Shown piece after piece: positions 9,346-17,138 of a stretch of DNA of 20,773 nucleotides. Position 1 is the stretch's first letter. Every line of letters begins with the position of its first letter. The translations under genes were made by a program, and so were the position numbers. Location: the NCBI GenBank assembly GCA_035638075.1, contig DASRAU010000025.1:1-20773 (forward strand), written 5' to 3'. The notes under the pieces are model-generated. The model saw only the letters and a program-made list of their open reading frames with translations. It ran no database searches and was not told the origin of the DNA. The DNA comes from DASRAU01 sp035638075 (GTDB taxonomy: Bacteria; Acidobacteriota; Polarisedimenticolia; Gp22-AA2).

Positions 9346-9375
9346 TGACAGCGGTGTCGGAATCTCCATAAAATG
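9346..9375 (+). promoter_or_regulatory. Sigma70-type promoter for the bioY-larE-cyclase operon
   Basis: A perfect TTGACA (9346-9351), an 18-bp spacer and TAAAAT (9370-9375) precede bioY. A start near 9382 gives a leader of about 55 nt to the GTG at 9438, containing the GGGAGG ribosome site. I looked for a biotin-repressor (BirA-type) palindrome around the promoter and saw none. Confidence 0.7.
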
Positions 9376-9437
9376 CCGGTCTTCCGGGCGGTTCGGCGGC
9401 CCGGCCAACGCCCCAGGTTTTGCGGGAGGCCACCCTC

Positions 9438-10055
9438 GTGAAAGATGCCTCGAGCGTCATGTCGGCCAAGGCGGAAAACCCCTCGGCCTCCCTTCGGGTG
9501 GACAAAAAATGGTCTTACGCCATTGCGGCGACGGGGTTCGCCCTGCTCACGGTGGCGGCGGCCAGGGTCGCCGTTCCCCTGCCCGGCACACCCATCCCGG
9601 CGACCCTGCAGACCCTTCCCGTGCTCCTGGCCGGGCTCGTCCTGGGTGCCCGTTTCGGCGCCCTCAGCCAGGCCGCCTACCTCGGCCTGGGGCTCGCCGG
9701 CCTGCCGGTCTTCGCGCTCCCCGGGGCCGGGCCCGGTTACTTTTTCGGACCCACCGGCGGTTACCTGATCGGATTTCTCGGCGCGTCGTACCTCGTCGGG
9801 ACGATCGCCCCGCCGTCCGGGAGTGCGGGCTTCCCGCGACGTCTCCTGGCGGTCATGGCCGGCGTCGCCACCATCCACGCCGCCGGCGTGCTGTGGCTCG
9901 GGTTTCTCTTCCCCTCTCCCGGTGACGCGTGGCGCGCGGGTTCGCTGCCCTTCCTGGGCTTCGACCTGGCGAAGGGGGTTCTGGCGTGTGCGCTGGCCGG
10001 AGCATGGAGCCGCGTGACGAGGATCGCCCCCTGGACGAACCGCTTCTCCGTCTAG
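9438..10055 (+). CDS. bioY: Biotin transporter substrate-binding protein BioY
   Basis: S-component of the energy-coupling factor biotin importer: an integral inner-membrane protein that captures biotin, alone or with a BioMN/EcfAT energising module. The 205-residue product is hydrophobic with about six membrane segments and shows the family signature: TPIPATLQTLPVLLAGLVLG near the second segment, then GLPVF, then GPTGGYLIGF. The GTG at 9438 is chosen because GGGAGG (9424-9429) lies 8 nt upstream; an in-frame TTG at 9420 and ATG at 9459 lack such a site. It is first in an operon, and larE starts inside its last 52 bases. No bioM, bioN or biotin synthesis gene is in the window, so energising subunits must be encoded elsewhere if used. 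Confidence 0.92.
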   Translation: MKDASSVMSAKAENPSASLRVDKKWSYAIAATGFALLTVAAARVAVPLPGTPIPATLQTLPVLLAGLVLGARFGALSQAAYLGLGLAGLPVFALPGAGPGYFFGPTGGYLIGFLGASYLVGTIAPPSGSAGFPRRLLAVMAGVATIHAAGVLWLGFLFPSPGDAWRAGSLPFLGFDLAKGVLACALAGAWSRVTRIAPWTNRFSV

Positions 10056-10816
10056 AGCGCGTCCTCGCCGGCTGCGGCGATTCTCTTGTCGCCTTCTCGG
10101 GCGGCGTCGACAGCACCCTGCTCCTGCGCGTGGCGCGGGACGTGCTCGGCCCCCGCGTGACGGCGGTCACCGCGGTCTCCCCGTCGCTCGCGGACGAGGA
10201 GCGGAGCGCCACGGTCAGGCTGGCGCGCGATCTCGGCGTGGAGCATCGGCTCGTCGAGACCGCCGAGCTCGACGACCCGGGGTACGTCGCGAACGCCGGG
10301 CGCCGCTGCTATCACTGCAAGCGCGAGCTGTTCCGGGTGCTCGAACGCCTCGCGGTCGAGGCCGGCGGGCGGACGCTCCTCTACGGCGCCATCGTGGACG
10401 ACCTCGGCGACGAGCGTCCGGGGATGCAGGCGGCCGCCGAAGCGCGCGTCCGCGCCCCGCTGCTCGAGGCCGGATTCACCAAGGAGACGACCCGCGCGCT
10501 GTCGCGGCGGCTCGGTCTGCCGACCTGGGACAAGCCGGCGATGGCCTGCCTCGCCTCGCGCCTGCCGATGGGCACCCCGGTCACCGTCGAAGCCCTGCGC
10601 CGCGTGGACCGCGCGGAGGCTGCGGTGCGCCGGCTCGGCTATCGCCAGGTGCGCGTGCGGGTGGCCGGGCGCGCGGCGCGTCTCGAGCTCGATCCGATCG
10701 ATCTCGGACGCGCGCAGCAGGAACCGGAGCGCGCCCGCCTGACCGCCGCGATCCTCGCGGCCGGGTTCGACGCCGTCGAAGTGGACCCGGGCGGTTATCG
10801 TCCCGGCGGTCGTTAG
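10004..10816 (+). CDS. larE: ATP-dependent sulfur transferase LarE (nickel-pincer nucleotide synthesis)
   Basis: LarE adenylates the carboxylates of pyridinium dicarboxylate mononucleotide and inserts sulfur, a step in making the nickel-pincer cofactor of lactate racemase and related enzymes. The 270-residue protein has the PP-loop VAFSGGVDST near residue 31, the CYHCKRELF motif, and MACLASRLPMG, whose Cys fits the single sacrificial-sulfur cysteine of the classical enzyme. The extra cysteines of iron-sulfur LarE types are not evident near it. The ATG at 10004 gives the usual short lead before the PP-loop; an ATG-equivalent in-frame start at 9929 would overlap bioY by 127 bases. The chosen start still overlaps bioY by 52 bases in another frame, suggesting translational coupling. 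Partner genes larB and larC are not in the window. The stop is TAG at 10814. Confidence 0.88.
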   Translation: MEPRDEDRPLDEPLLRLERVLAGCGDSLVAFSGGVDSTLLLRVARDVLGPRVTAVTAVSPSLADEERSATVRLARDLGVEHRLVETAELDDPGYVANAGRRCYHCKRELFRVLERLAVEAGGRTLLYGAIVDDLGDERPGMQAAAEARVRAPLLEAGFTKETTRALSRRLGLPTWDKPAMACLASRLPMGTPVTVEALRRVDRAEAAVRRLGYRQVRVRVAGRAARLELDPIDLGRAQQEPERARLTAAILAAGFDAVEVDPGGYRPGGR

Positions 10817-10837
10817 GCTCCCAGGGAGAATCCGTCT

Positions 10838-12331
10838 CTGTCGATCGGGGACCTGCTGCAGCGGCGCACGTGGCCGGTTCCCTTTCGCCCGCAGACCCTG
10901 TCCCGGGACGTCGTCGACCGGGTGCTGCGGGCGGCGGCTCCCCTGCCGATGCGCCCCGGTGCGGCGTGCGCCGCCGTTCGCATCGAGGAAGGTCCGCATC
11001 GGGAGCGGATCCTCCTGGCGCTGCGCCAGGCCGGCCTCGACGCCGCCGACCTTCAGCTCCTCGAAGCCGCCCCGGTGCTGTGCGCCATCGGATCGCCCGG
11101 GCCCTCGCCGGAGGCTCTGGCCGCGAGTCACGTGAGCGCGGCGCAGATCGCCCTCTCCGCCGAGGAGGCGGGGCTCGCCGCGATGGTCGTGCCGCTCCCC
11201 GGGCCGATGTCCCTCGGAGAAGGAGTGCCGGAGCGGGTCTGCACCCTGGTCGGCCTGGGCGACGCCGCCGTGGCGCGGCCACGTCCGGCGCGGCCGGGTC
11301 GCGCGCGCGGAGCGGAAGAAACTCCGCCGGGCGTGCTCCTGTCGCTGCTGGAGATCGCCGCGGCGACGACCGCCGCCGAGGACCTCGACCGGCTCCTCGA
11401 GAGCATCGCCCAGGAGCTGGCGCGCCTGTTCCCCGTCGATCGGGTGGACGCCGCCTTCGCCGAGGAGGGAACGATGCACGCGGCGGTCATCGCGCCGCGC
11501 GACCCCTCCGGCCGGCGGCCCGCCGCCGACCGGCTGCCGGTGGACGAAACGCATCATCTCGGCGCCGTCGTGGTCCGGGGCCGGGCCCTGTGGCGCAACG
11601 ACCTGACCATGGAGCTGCGCTTCCGCGAGACCCTGCCGCGCGGCGGCATGCGCAGCGACATGGCGATTCCGCTTCGGTCCCGGGGTCAGGCGACCGGGGC
11701 GCTCCGCGTCGCGTGCCGCCGGCGCCACGCCTACGCCCCGGAGGACTTCGAGATCCTCGAGCGGCTGGCGGACGTGATGGCCATGGCTGTCGAGAACCAG
11801 CGGCTCCTTCAAGTCACCCGGCGCATGGCGGAGGTGGACGGCCTCACCGGGCTGTGCAACCGGCGCCATTTCCAGGTGCTGCTGATGCGCGAGATCGAGA
11901 GGGCCCGTTCCGGCGGGCATCCCCTGGCGCTGCTGCTCGCCGACGTCGACCGCTTCAAGGAGGTCAACGACCGGCACGGCCACCCGGCCGGGGACGCCGT
12001 GCTGCAGCACGTGGCGCGCGTGCTGTCGCGGCGCCTGCGGCGATCCGACGTGGTCGCGCGCTACGGCGGCGAGGAGTTCGCCGTCCTCCTGCCGGGGACG
12101 GATGGCCCGGCCGCCCTGGCCCTCGCCGAGGAGCTGCGCCGCGAGATCGAGTCGGCCGCCGCGCCGCTCCCGGAGCCGGCCGGACCGTTGCGGGTGACCC
12201 TGTCCTTCGGAGTGGCCTCGCTCCCCTCCGACGCCGTCGACGAGCCGGGACTGGTGGCCGCGGCTGACCGTGCCCTGTATCGCGCCAAGCACGGCGGGCG
12301 CAACCGGGTCGAGCGGGCCGCCGCCTCCTGA
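10838..12331 (+). CDS. Diguanylate cyclase with nitroreductase-like and GAF sensor domains
   Basis: Predicted soluble enzyme making cyclic di-GMP from two GTP. The C-terminal 160 residues are a complete GGDEF domain: DGLTGLCNRR, DVDRFKEVND and ARYGGEEFAVLLPG. An RxxD inhibitory site (RRSD) lies five residues before GGEEF, implying product feedback. A GAF domain (about residues 175-325) precedes it. Residues 4-165 resemble a nitroreductase fold (DLLQRRTWPVPF, DVVDRVLRAAAPLP, AAQIALSAEEAGLAAMVV), but the basic flavin-contacting residues of the usual RRSVR motif are lost. The start is uncertain: homology begins before the first GTG (10922). The CTG at 10838 has AGGGAGAA (10823-10830) at good spacing and gives 497 residues. 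The frame is the same as that of larE, whose TAG lies 21 nt upstream. It ends 12 bp from the convergent ruvB. Confidence 0.85.
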   Translation: MSIGDLLQRRTWPVPFRPQTLSRDVVDRVLRAAAPLPMRPGAACAAVRIEEGPHRERILLALRQAGLDAADLQLLEAAPVLCAIGSPGPSPEALAASHVSAAQIALSAEEAGLAAMVVPLPGPMSLGEGVPERVCTLVGLGDAAVARPRPARPGRARGAEETPPGVLLSLLEIAAATTAAEDLDRLLESIAQELARLFPVDRVDAAFAEEGTMHAAVIAPRDPSGRRPAADRLPVDETHHLGAVVVRGRALWRNDLTMELRFRETLPRGGMRSDMAIPLRSRGQATGALRVACRRRHAYAPEDFEILERLADVMAMAVENQRLLQVTRRMAEVDGLTGLCNRRHFQVLLMREIERARSGGHPLALLLADVDRFKEVNDRHGHPAGDAVLQHVARVLSRRLRRSDVVARYGGEEFAVLLPGTDGPAALALAEELRREIESAAAPLPEPAGPLRVTLSFGVASLPSDAVDEPGLVAAADRALYRAKHGGRNRVERAAAS

Positions 12332-12343
12332 CCAGGAGCCTGT

Positions 12344-13483
12344 CTAGCCTTCCGGGAACAGCAGCCGGCCTTCCCCGCGTCCCGGGCGGACGTTCAGGTG
12401 CTCGAGCGCGCGGCGGGTGACGCGCCGGCCGCGCGGTGTCCGATCGAGAAAACCGATCTGCATGAGATACGGCTCGTAAATCTCCTCGATCGTCTCCGCC
12501 TCCTCACCGAGCGCCGCGGCGATGGTCTGGACCCCGACGGGGCCGCCGTCGAATTTCTCGTGGATGGTCAGGAGGATCTTGCGGTCCAGGGTGTCGAGGC
12601 CGAAGCGGTCCACCTCGAGCCTCTCGAGGTAGCGGTCGGCGACCTCCCCGCTGATCGTGTGCTCCGCGTCCACCTGGACGAAATCGCGCACCCGCCGCAG
12701 GAGCCGGTTCGCCACCCGGGGTGTGCCGCGGGCGCGCCGGGCGATGGCGGCGCCCCCCGCCTCGTCGATGCCGACGCCCAGGAGCCCCGATGAGCGGCGC
12801 ACGATGCGGACCAGATCCTCGACGGGATAGAAATCGAGATGGTGGACGATGCCGAAACGGTCCCGCAGCGGTCCGCTGAGCAGCCCGATGCGCGTGGTCG
12901 CCCCGACCAGGGTGAAGCGCGGCAGGTCGATCTTCACGGTCCGGGCGCCGGGGCCCTGGCCGATGACGACGTCGAGCCGGAAGTCCTCCATCGCCTGGTA
13001 GAGGATCTCCTCGAGGGCCACCGGCAGGCGGTGGATCTCGTCGATGAACAGGACCCCCGACCCTTCCAGGTTGGTCAGGATCGCCGCGAGGTCCCCGGCC
13101 CGCTCCAGGGCGGGACCGGACGTGGAGCGGAGGCCGGTCTGCATGGCCCCCGCCAGGATGTGGGCGATGGTCGTCTTCCCCAGCCCGGGGGGACCGTAGA
13201 GCAGGACGTGGTCGAGCGGCTCTCCCCGCTCGCGCGCCGCCTGGATGAAAACGCGCAAGTTGTCTTTCATCCGATCCTGGCCCACGTACTCGTCGAGCGA
13301 GCGCGGCCGCAGCGCGACGTCGGCCACCGACTCGTCGCGCAGCGGATCGGCATCGAGCAGGCGATCGGCGGCGGCGTCGGGCGATGGGTCCGCGGAGCGT
13401 TCCGCGGGTCCGGCCGGCGAGTCGGGCGGGACGGATCGCGGCCGCTTCGGGCGCGGCGGCTTCGTGGCGTCGGTTGGTGTCAT
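12344..13483 (-). CDS. ruvB: Holliday junction branch-migration ATPase RuvB
   Basis: Hexameric AAA+ motor that, with RuvA, drives branch migration of Holliday junctions in recombination and repair. The 379-residue protein carries Walker A (GPPGLGKT), Walker B (LFIDEIH), sensor 1 (GATTR), the arginine-finger region (GPLRDRFG) and the C-terminal winged helix (DRTPRGRRVT). The ATG at 13483 is chosen because earlier in-frame starts, such as one at 13627, would overlap ruvA by about 107 bases. No strong ribosome site precedes it. Compared with the usual ~336 residues it has an extra N-terminal tail of about 37 residues rich in Pro, Arg and Ala before the conserved DRLLDAD segment. It is the last gene of the operon, 37 bp after ruvA, and converges on the cyclase gene. 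Confidence 0.97.
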   Translation of the reverse strand: MTPTDATKPPRPKRPRSVPPDSPAGPAERSADPSPDAAADRLLDADPLRDESVADVALRPRSLDEYVGQDRMKDNLRVFIQAARERGEPLDHVLLYGPPGLGKTTIAHILAGAMQTGLRSTSGPALERAGDLAAILTNLEGSGVLFIDEIHRLPVALEEILYQAMEDFRLDVVIGQGPGARTVKIDLPRFTLVGATTRIGLLSGPLRDRFGIVHHLDFYPVEDLVRIVRRSSGLLGVGIDEAGGAAIARRARGTPRVANRLLRRVRDFVQVDAEHTISGEVADRYLERLEVDRFGLDTLDRKILLTIHEKFDGGPVGVQTIAAALGEEAETIEEIYEPYLMQIGFLDRTPRGRRVTRRALEHLNVRPGRGEGRLLFPEG

Positions 13484-13520
13484 CTGAGTCGCGCCGCGCG
13501 GCCGTCTCGCCCCGCGCCGT

Positions 13521-14111
13521 TCAGCGCGACAGGGTCCGGAGGGCCCGGCGGAGCAGATCCTCGAACGGCGGCTCGGACGGGGCGCCGTCGAGCGCTCCGG
13601 CGGCGGCCTCCGAGGCGGCGCGCGCATTGTAGCCGAGGTTCACGAGCGCCGAGACCAGGTCTTCCTTCATGCCGCCGGGCGCCGCATCGCGCCGATCCGG
13701 GGCCGCGAGCGACTCGAGACGATCGGCGAGGTCGAGCGCGATGCGCTCGGCGGTCTTGCGGCCGATCCCGGGCGCGCCGCTGAGACGGCGGATGTCGCGC
13801 CGGCGCACCGCTTCGACCAGCGGCTCGGCTCCGAGCCCCGACAGCAGCGCAACGGCGGTCTTGGGGCCGACGCCGTTGACCGCCAGGAGGCGCACGAACA
13901 ATTCCTTCTCCAGCCGCGTTGCGAAGCCGAAAAGAGCGAGCGTGTCCTCGCGCACGTGCGTGTGCACGTGCAGCTCGACGCGCGCCCCCGGCTCCCCCAG
14001 GACGCGGAAGGTCCCGAGCGGGATGGTCACCTCGTACCCCACGCCTGCGACGTCGAGGACGAGGAGTCCCGGGTTCTTCTCGAGAAGCGTGCCGCTCAGC
14101 CGCGCGATCAT
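13521..14111 (-). CDS. ruvA: Holliday junction recognition protein RuvA
   Basis: DNA-junction-binding tetramer that loads RuvB. The 196-residue protein, close to the usual ~200, has the N-terminal OB-fold (MIARLSGTLLEK, GVGYEV), the helix-hairpin-helix pair (VNGVGPKTAVALL near residue 80, APGIGRKTAERI near 113), and a C-terminal RuvB-contact domain (KEDLVSALVNLGYN) after a variable linker. It begins 11 bp after the stop of the upstream phosphodiesterase gene and is followed 37 bp later by ruvB, so it is translated from one operon mRNA. The ribosome site is modest (GAGAGAACAGG just before ATG). Confidence 0.96.
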   Translation of the reverse strand: MIARLSGTLLEKNPGLLVLDVAGVGYEVTIPLGTFRVLGEPGARVELHVHTHVREDTLALFGFATRLEKELFVRLLAVNGVGPKTAVALLSGLGAEPLVEAVRRRDIRRLSGAPGIGRKTAERIALDLADRLESLAAPDRRDAAPGGMKEDLVSALVNLGYNARAASEAAAGALDGAPSEPPFEDLLRRALRTLSR

Positions 14112-14122
14112 CCTGTTCTCTC

Positions 14123-17100
14123 TCAGCGGCCGGTGGGAGCGACGTCGGCCGCTTCGATCATCTGCTGGAGGCGACGGGCGTCCGCCTGGCGCGGGTCGAG
14201 CCGGAGGGACTGCCGCAGGGCCTCGAGCGCCTCATCGCGCCGTCCATTGAGATGCAGCGCATACGCCCACGCATTGTAGAACTGCGGAGCCTTCAGCCCC
14301 TGCTTCTCGCCGTCGTCGAAGCGGCCGCGGGCCGCGTCGAGGTTCTTCTCCATGCCGAGCGCGACGATGAGATTGGTGCGCGCCTCGACGTTGCGCGGGT
14401 CCTTCTCGAGGGCGCTCTCGAGGACGCTGACCGCCTCGGGGACCCGGTTCTCCTGCAGGTACAACCCGCCCAGGTTGGCCAGGGCCCCGACCAGGTCCGG
14501 GGAGGCCTCCAGCGCCTGGCGGAACTCCATCTCGGCCCCTTTCGTGTCGTCGCGCCGCTTGAGCACCAGCCCCAGCAGGTTGTGGAACATCGCCGGCGGC
14601 TGCGGCCGTTTGAGGCCGGCGCGCAGGGGCGCTTCGACATCCCGCGCGCGCCCCTGCCCGTCGAGCACCGCGAACAGCTCCTGCATCGCCAGGACCGAAA
14701 CCGGATCGAGCTTGAGCGCCTGCCGCAGGGCGGTTTCCGCCTCCGCGTTCCGGCCGGCGGCGGCCTGCACGATGCCGAGGCTGGTCTGGCGCGCCGCCTC
14801 GAACCCGGGTGTTCCCGGGTCGCGGACCGAGGTGAAATACGCCACGCCGTCGGCGGGCTTCTCCATCCGCACATAAAGATTGGCGATGGTGACCAGCCTG
14901 GCCGGCGCGGACTGCGGATCGGCCGGGACGAGATCGCGCAGGATCTCCACCGACTTTTCCGGCTGGCCCCGCATCTCGTAGAGCATCGACTGCGCCAGCC
15001 GGATCGGCGGCGCGTGCGGATCCAGCGCCAGCCCCTTGTTGATCTCCTCCTCGGCGCGATCGAGCTGGCGCTTGGACAGGTACACGCCCGCGAGGTTGGC
15101 GTGATACAGGATGGTGGGAACACCGGCGGTGCCGGCCGCTGCGCCCGTCGCGGGCCCGGACGGAGCCGGGACACCGGCGCCGCCTGCTGTCGAGCCGGGA
15201 GCAGCCGTCCCCGGCCCGCCCGCGGTGGCGGGCGCCGACCCATCGTCGCCGCCGCCGATGTAGCCGAGCGAGCGCAGCTGCGCCACCATCTCGTCGTCCG
15301 CCGCCTGGTCCCCGGTGTCTCCCTCCGCGCCGCCCGCCCCGCGCGAGGCGCGCGCGTCCGTTCCGCCGAGGCCTTCGTACGAGGGGACCTGCTTCACCGG
15401 GTGCGCCGCCAGGAACTTCGGGTCGATCGCCTGCTCCAGGACTTTTCCCGGCATGTCCTGTGCCGTGGGAAGACCGAGCAGGTAGAGGAGCGTCGGAGCG
15501 ATGTCGTACAACGTCACCGTCGGGACCTCTCCCGGACGGATGGCCGGACCGCGCGCCGCGAACACCCCGACGATGTCGTGCCAGAGACCGGGCTTGCCCT
15601 CGATGAACGGCGTGACGTCGGTCGGTCGCGCCTCGCCGCTGGCGAACCCGTGGTCGGAGAGAAGCAGGGTCGTGGCGTCGGGATCGGCCGCGAGCAGCTC
15701 GCCGACGATGCCGTCCTGGTAGCGATAGAACTCGGCCACGGCGTCCTTGAAGCGAGGATAGTCGGCGGCCGGGCAGAGAGCGGCCCGCGGCGGCGCGCAG
15801 TGGGCGAAGCGGTGGTTGACCTCGTCGATCCCCTGGAAATAGACGGCGAGCAGCCTCCGATCCTGTCCCCCGTGTCGCAACAAATCCAGAGCCACGCGGC
15901 GGTAGGTCTCCGTGGCGGCGAGGACGCGCGTGAAGACCTGGATGGACGTCTGCGCCTCGGACGGCGGGGCCGCCCCGGGACGCCGCTCCGCCGCCACGCG
16001 GGCCGCCTGAAGCTCGGCGCGCGACACGTGCAGGAAGCGGGACACCTGCTCCCAGGTCACATCCGCGTCGCGCACGCGCAGCCGCTCGACGGCCGGGGCG
16101 TATTCCGCGGGAAAGACGGCGCGGCTCGCGGCGCCGCGGTCGGAAATGTCGAAGGTCGAATAGGCGACCCGGTCGGAGATCAGGTGTCCCCGCACCGCCT
16201 CGGCGGGCCAGCTCGCCCACCAGGCGATGACGTCCACCGGCAGGTCGGCTTCGCTGAGGATGTTCCAGAACGCGCGCACCTTGCGGAAGGTCGCATTGAT
16301 CGGGACACGCCGGCCGGTCTTCGGATCGGCGACGAGAAAATCGTTGATGCCGTGCCGGTCGGGGGACTTGCCGGTCGCCACGGTGGTCCAGAGCAGGGGC
16401 GACAGGGTCGGCACGTTGCTGCGCAGGCGTCCCCAGGCTCCCGAGCGCCGCAGGGTGGCCAAATGCGGCAGCTCGCCGCGGGCGACCATCGGGTCGATGA
16501 CGTCCCAGTCGGCGCCGTCGAGACCGATGAGCAGGACGTGGAGTCCGGTGTCGACGCGCGAGGCGAAGAGACTCTCGCGCGCGAACGAGGCCCGGACTTC
16601 GGGGGCGAGCTCCGGCTCGCCCAGCGCCACCTCGACCTGCGCCTCGGGCGCGTCGCGCCGCAGGAACTCGCGCAGTCCGGATTCGAGGGCGGGACGGGCC
16701 TGTCCCGACGCCAGGTCGTAAGTGCCGGCACCGGCCGCCAGCTCCGTGAGGCGGCCCGCGGCGCGGCGGGACAGCTCCCCGGCGGCGTCTCCGCCGCCGG
16801 CGCGCGCCAGCTCGAGGATGCCCTGGGAGCCCGGCTTCATCCGGACTTCGAACGGTAGCCCGACGTGGGTTCCTTCCCGCGAAGCGGCATCGCTCCTGCC
16901 GGCGGCGCGGATCTCTCCGGCGGGGAAACGCTCGAGGCGTTGCAGGCCCGGGAAGCGCAGCGCCCATCCGGCCCCGAGGAGATCGGGCGTGCCGCCTCCC
17001 TTCCAGGTGCGCACGGCCCAGGCGCCGTCGGGAATGCGCACGAGGGTGAGGGTCGCGATCAGGGCCGTCAACGCGACGACTCCGAAGAGAAGAATGGAGC

Positions 17101-17125
17101 GGCGCCGCACCTCGACCCGGGTCAC
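14123..17125 (-). CDS. Membrane-anchored SPFH-like / type I phosphodiesterase / TPR fusion protein
   Basis: Predicted phospho-ester hydrolase of the alkaline phosphatase superfamily; substrate unknown. Order in 1000 residues: membrane anchor (about 10-29); a region (28-190) with the layout of an SPFH/band-7 domain (VRIPDGAWAVRTW, GWALRFPGLQRLERFP, GTYDLASGQARPALESGLREFL); a phosphodiesterase domain (195-565); a Gly/Ala/Pro-rich linker; then about eight TPRs (670-985). Metal ligands are present: Asp203 (LIGLDG), Asp434 and His438 (GIDEVNH), Asp491 and His492 (SDHG), His516 (LWHD). The nucleophile is probably Ser242 in VPTLSPLLWTT, where many relatives have Thr. The GTG at 17125, 13 bp after ruvC, is chosen because it directly precedes the anchor; the ATG at 17224 lies within ruvC. 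The catalytic domain most likely faces the periplasm. The PDE and TPR calls are firm; SPFH is pattern-based. Confidence 0.87.
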   Translation of the reverse strand: MTRVEVRRRSILLFGVVALTALIATLTLVRIPDGAWAVRTWKGGGTPDLLGAGWALRFPGLQRLERFPAGEIRAAGRSDAASREGTHVGLPFEVRMKPGSQGILELARAGGGDAAGELSRRAAGRLTELAAGAGTYDLASGQARPALESGLREFLRRDAPEAQVEVALGEPELAPEVRASFARESLFASRVDTGLHVLLIGLDGADWDVIDPMVARGELPHLATLRRSGAWGRLRSNVPTLSPLLWTTVATGKSPDRHGINDFLVADPKTGRRVPINATFRKVRAFWNILSEADLPVDVIAWWASWPAEAVRGHLISDRVAYSTFDISDRGAASRAVFPAEYAPAVERLRVRDADVTWEQVSRFLHVSRAELQAARVAAERRPGAAPPSEAQTSIQVFTRVLAATETYRRVALDLLRHGGQDRRLLAVYFQGIDEVNHRFAHCAPPRAALCPAADYPRFKDAVAEFYRYQDGIVGELLAADPDATTLLLSDHGFASGEARPTDVTPFIEGKPGLWHDIVGVFAARGPAIRPGEVPTVTLYDIAPTLLYLLGLPTAQDMPGKVLEQAIDPKFLAAHPVKQVPSYEGLGGTDARASRGAGGAEGDTGDQAADDEMVAQLRSLGYIGGGDDGSAPATAGGPGTAAPGSTAGGAGVPAPSGPATGAAAGTAGVPTILYHANLAGVYLSKRQLDRAEEEINKGLALDPHAPPIRLAQSMLYEMRGQPEKSVEILRDLVPADPQSAPARLVTIANLYVRMEKPADGVAYFTSVRDPGTPGFEAARQTSLGIVQAAAGRNAEAETALRQALKLDPVSVLAMQELFAVLDGQGRARDVEAPLRAGLKRPQPPAMFHNLLGLVLKRRDDTKGAEMEFRQALEASPDLVGALANLGGLYLQENRVPEAVSVLESALEKDPRNVEARTNLIVALGMEKNLDAARGRFDDGEKQGLKAPQFYNAWAYALHLNGRRDEALEALRQSLRLDPRQADARRLQQMIEAADVAPTGR

Positions 17126-17138
17126 GGAACCCACCCGC

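Noticed and set aside
10052..12292. Minus-strand open frame (746 codons) opposite larE and the cyclase
   Set aside because: Antisense shadow of a high-GC coding region; the plus-strand genes have clear PP-loop and GGEEF motifs.
12325..12338. Short palindrome CTCCT/AGGAG between the convergent cyclase and ruvB genes as a bidirectional terminator
   Set aside because: Only a 5-bp stem, mostly inside the cyclase stop region, with no T run on either strand.
13484..13627. A longer RuvB starting at 13627
   Set aside because: It would overlap ruvA by about 107 bases and adds 48 Arg/Pro-rich residues absent from the family.
13919..16858. Long plus-strand open frame (979 codons) opposite ruvA and the phosphodiesterase gene
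   Set aside because: Antisense shadow: Arg/Gly-rich, no domain, and the opposite strand holds well-supported genes with intact catalytic motifs.
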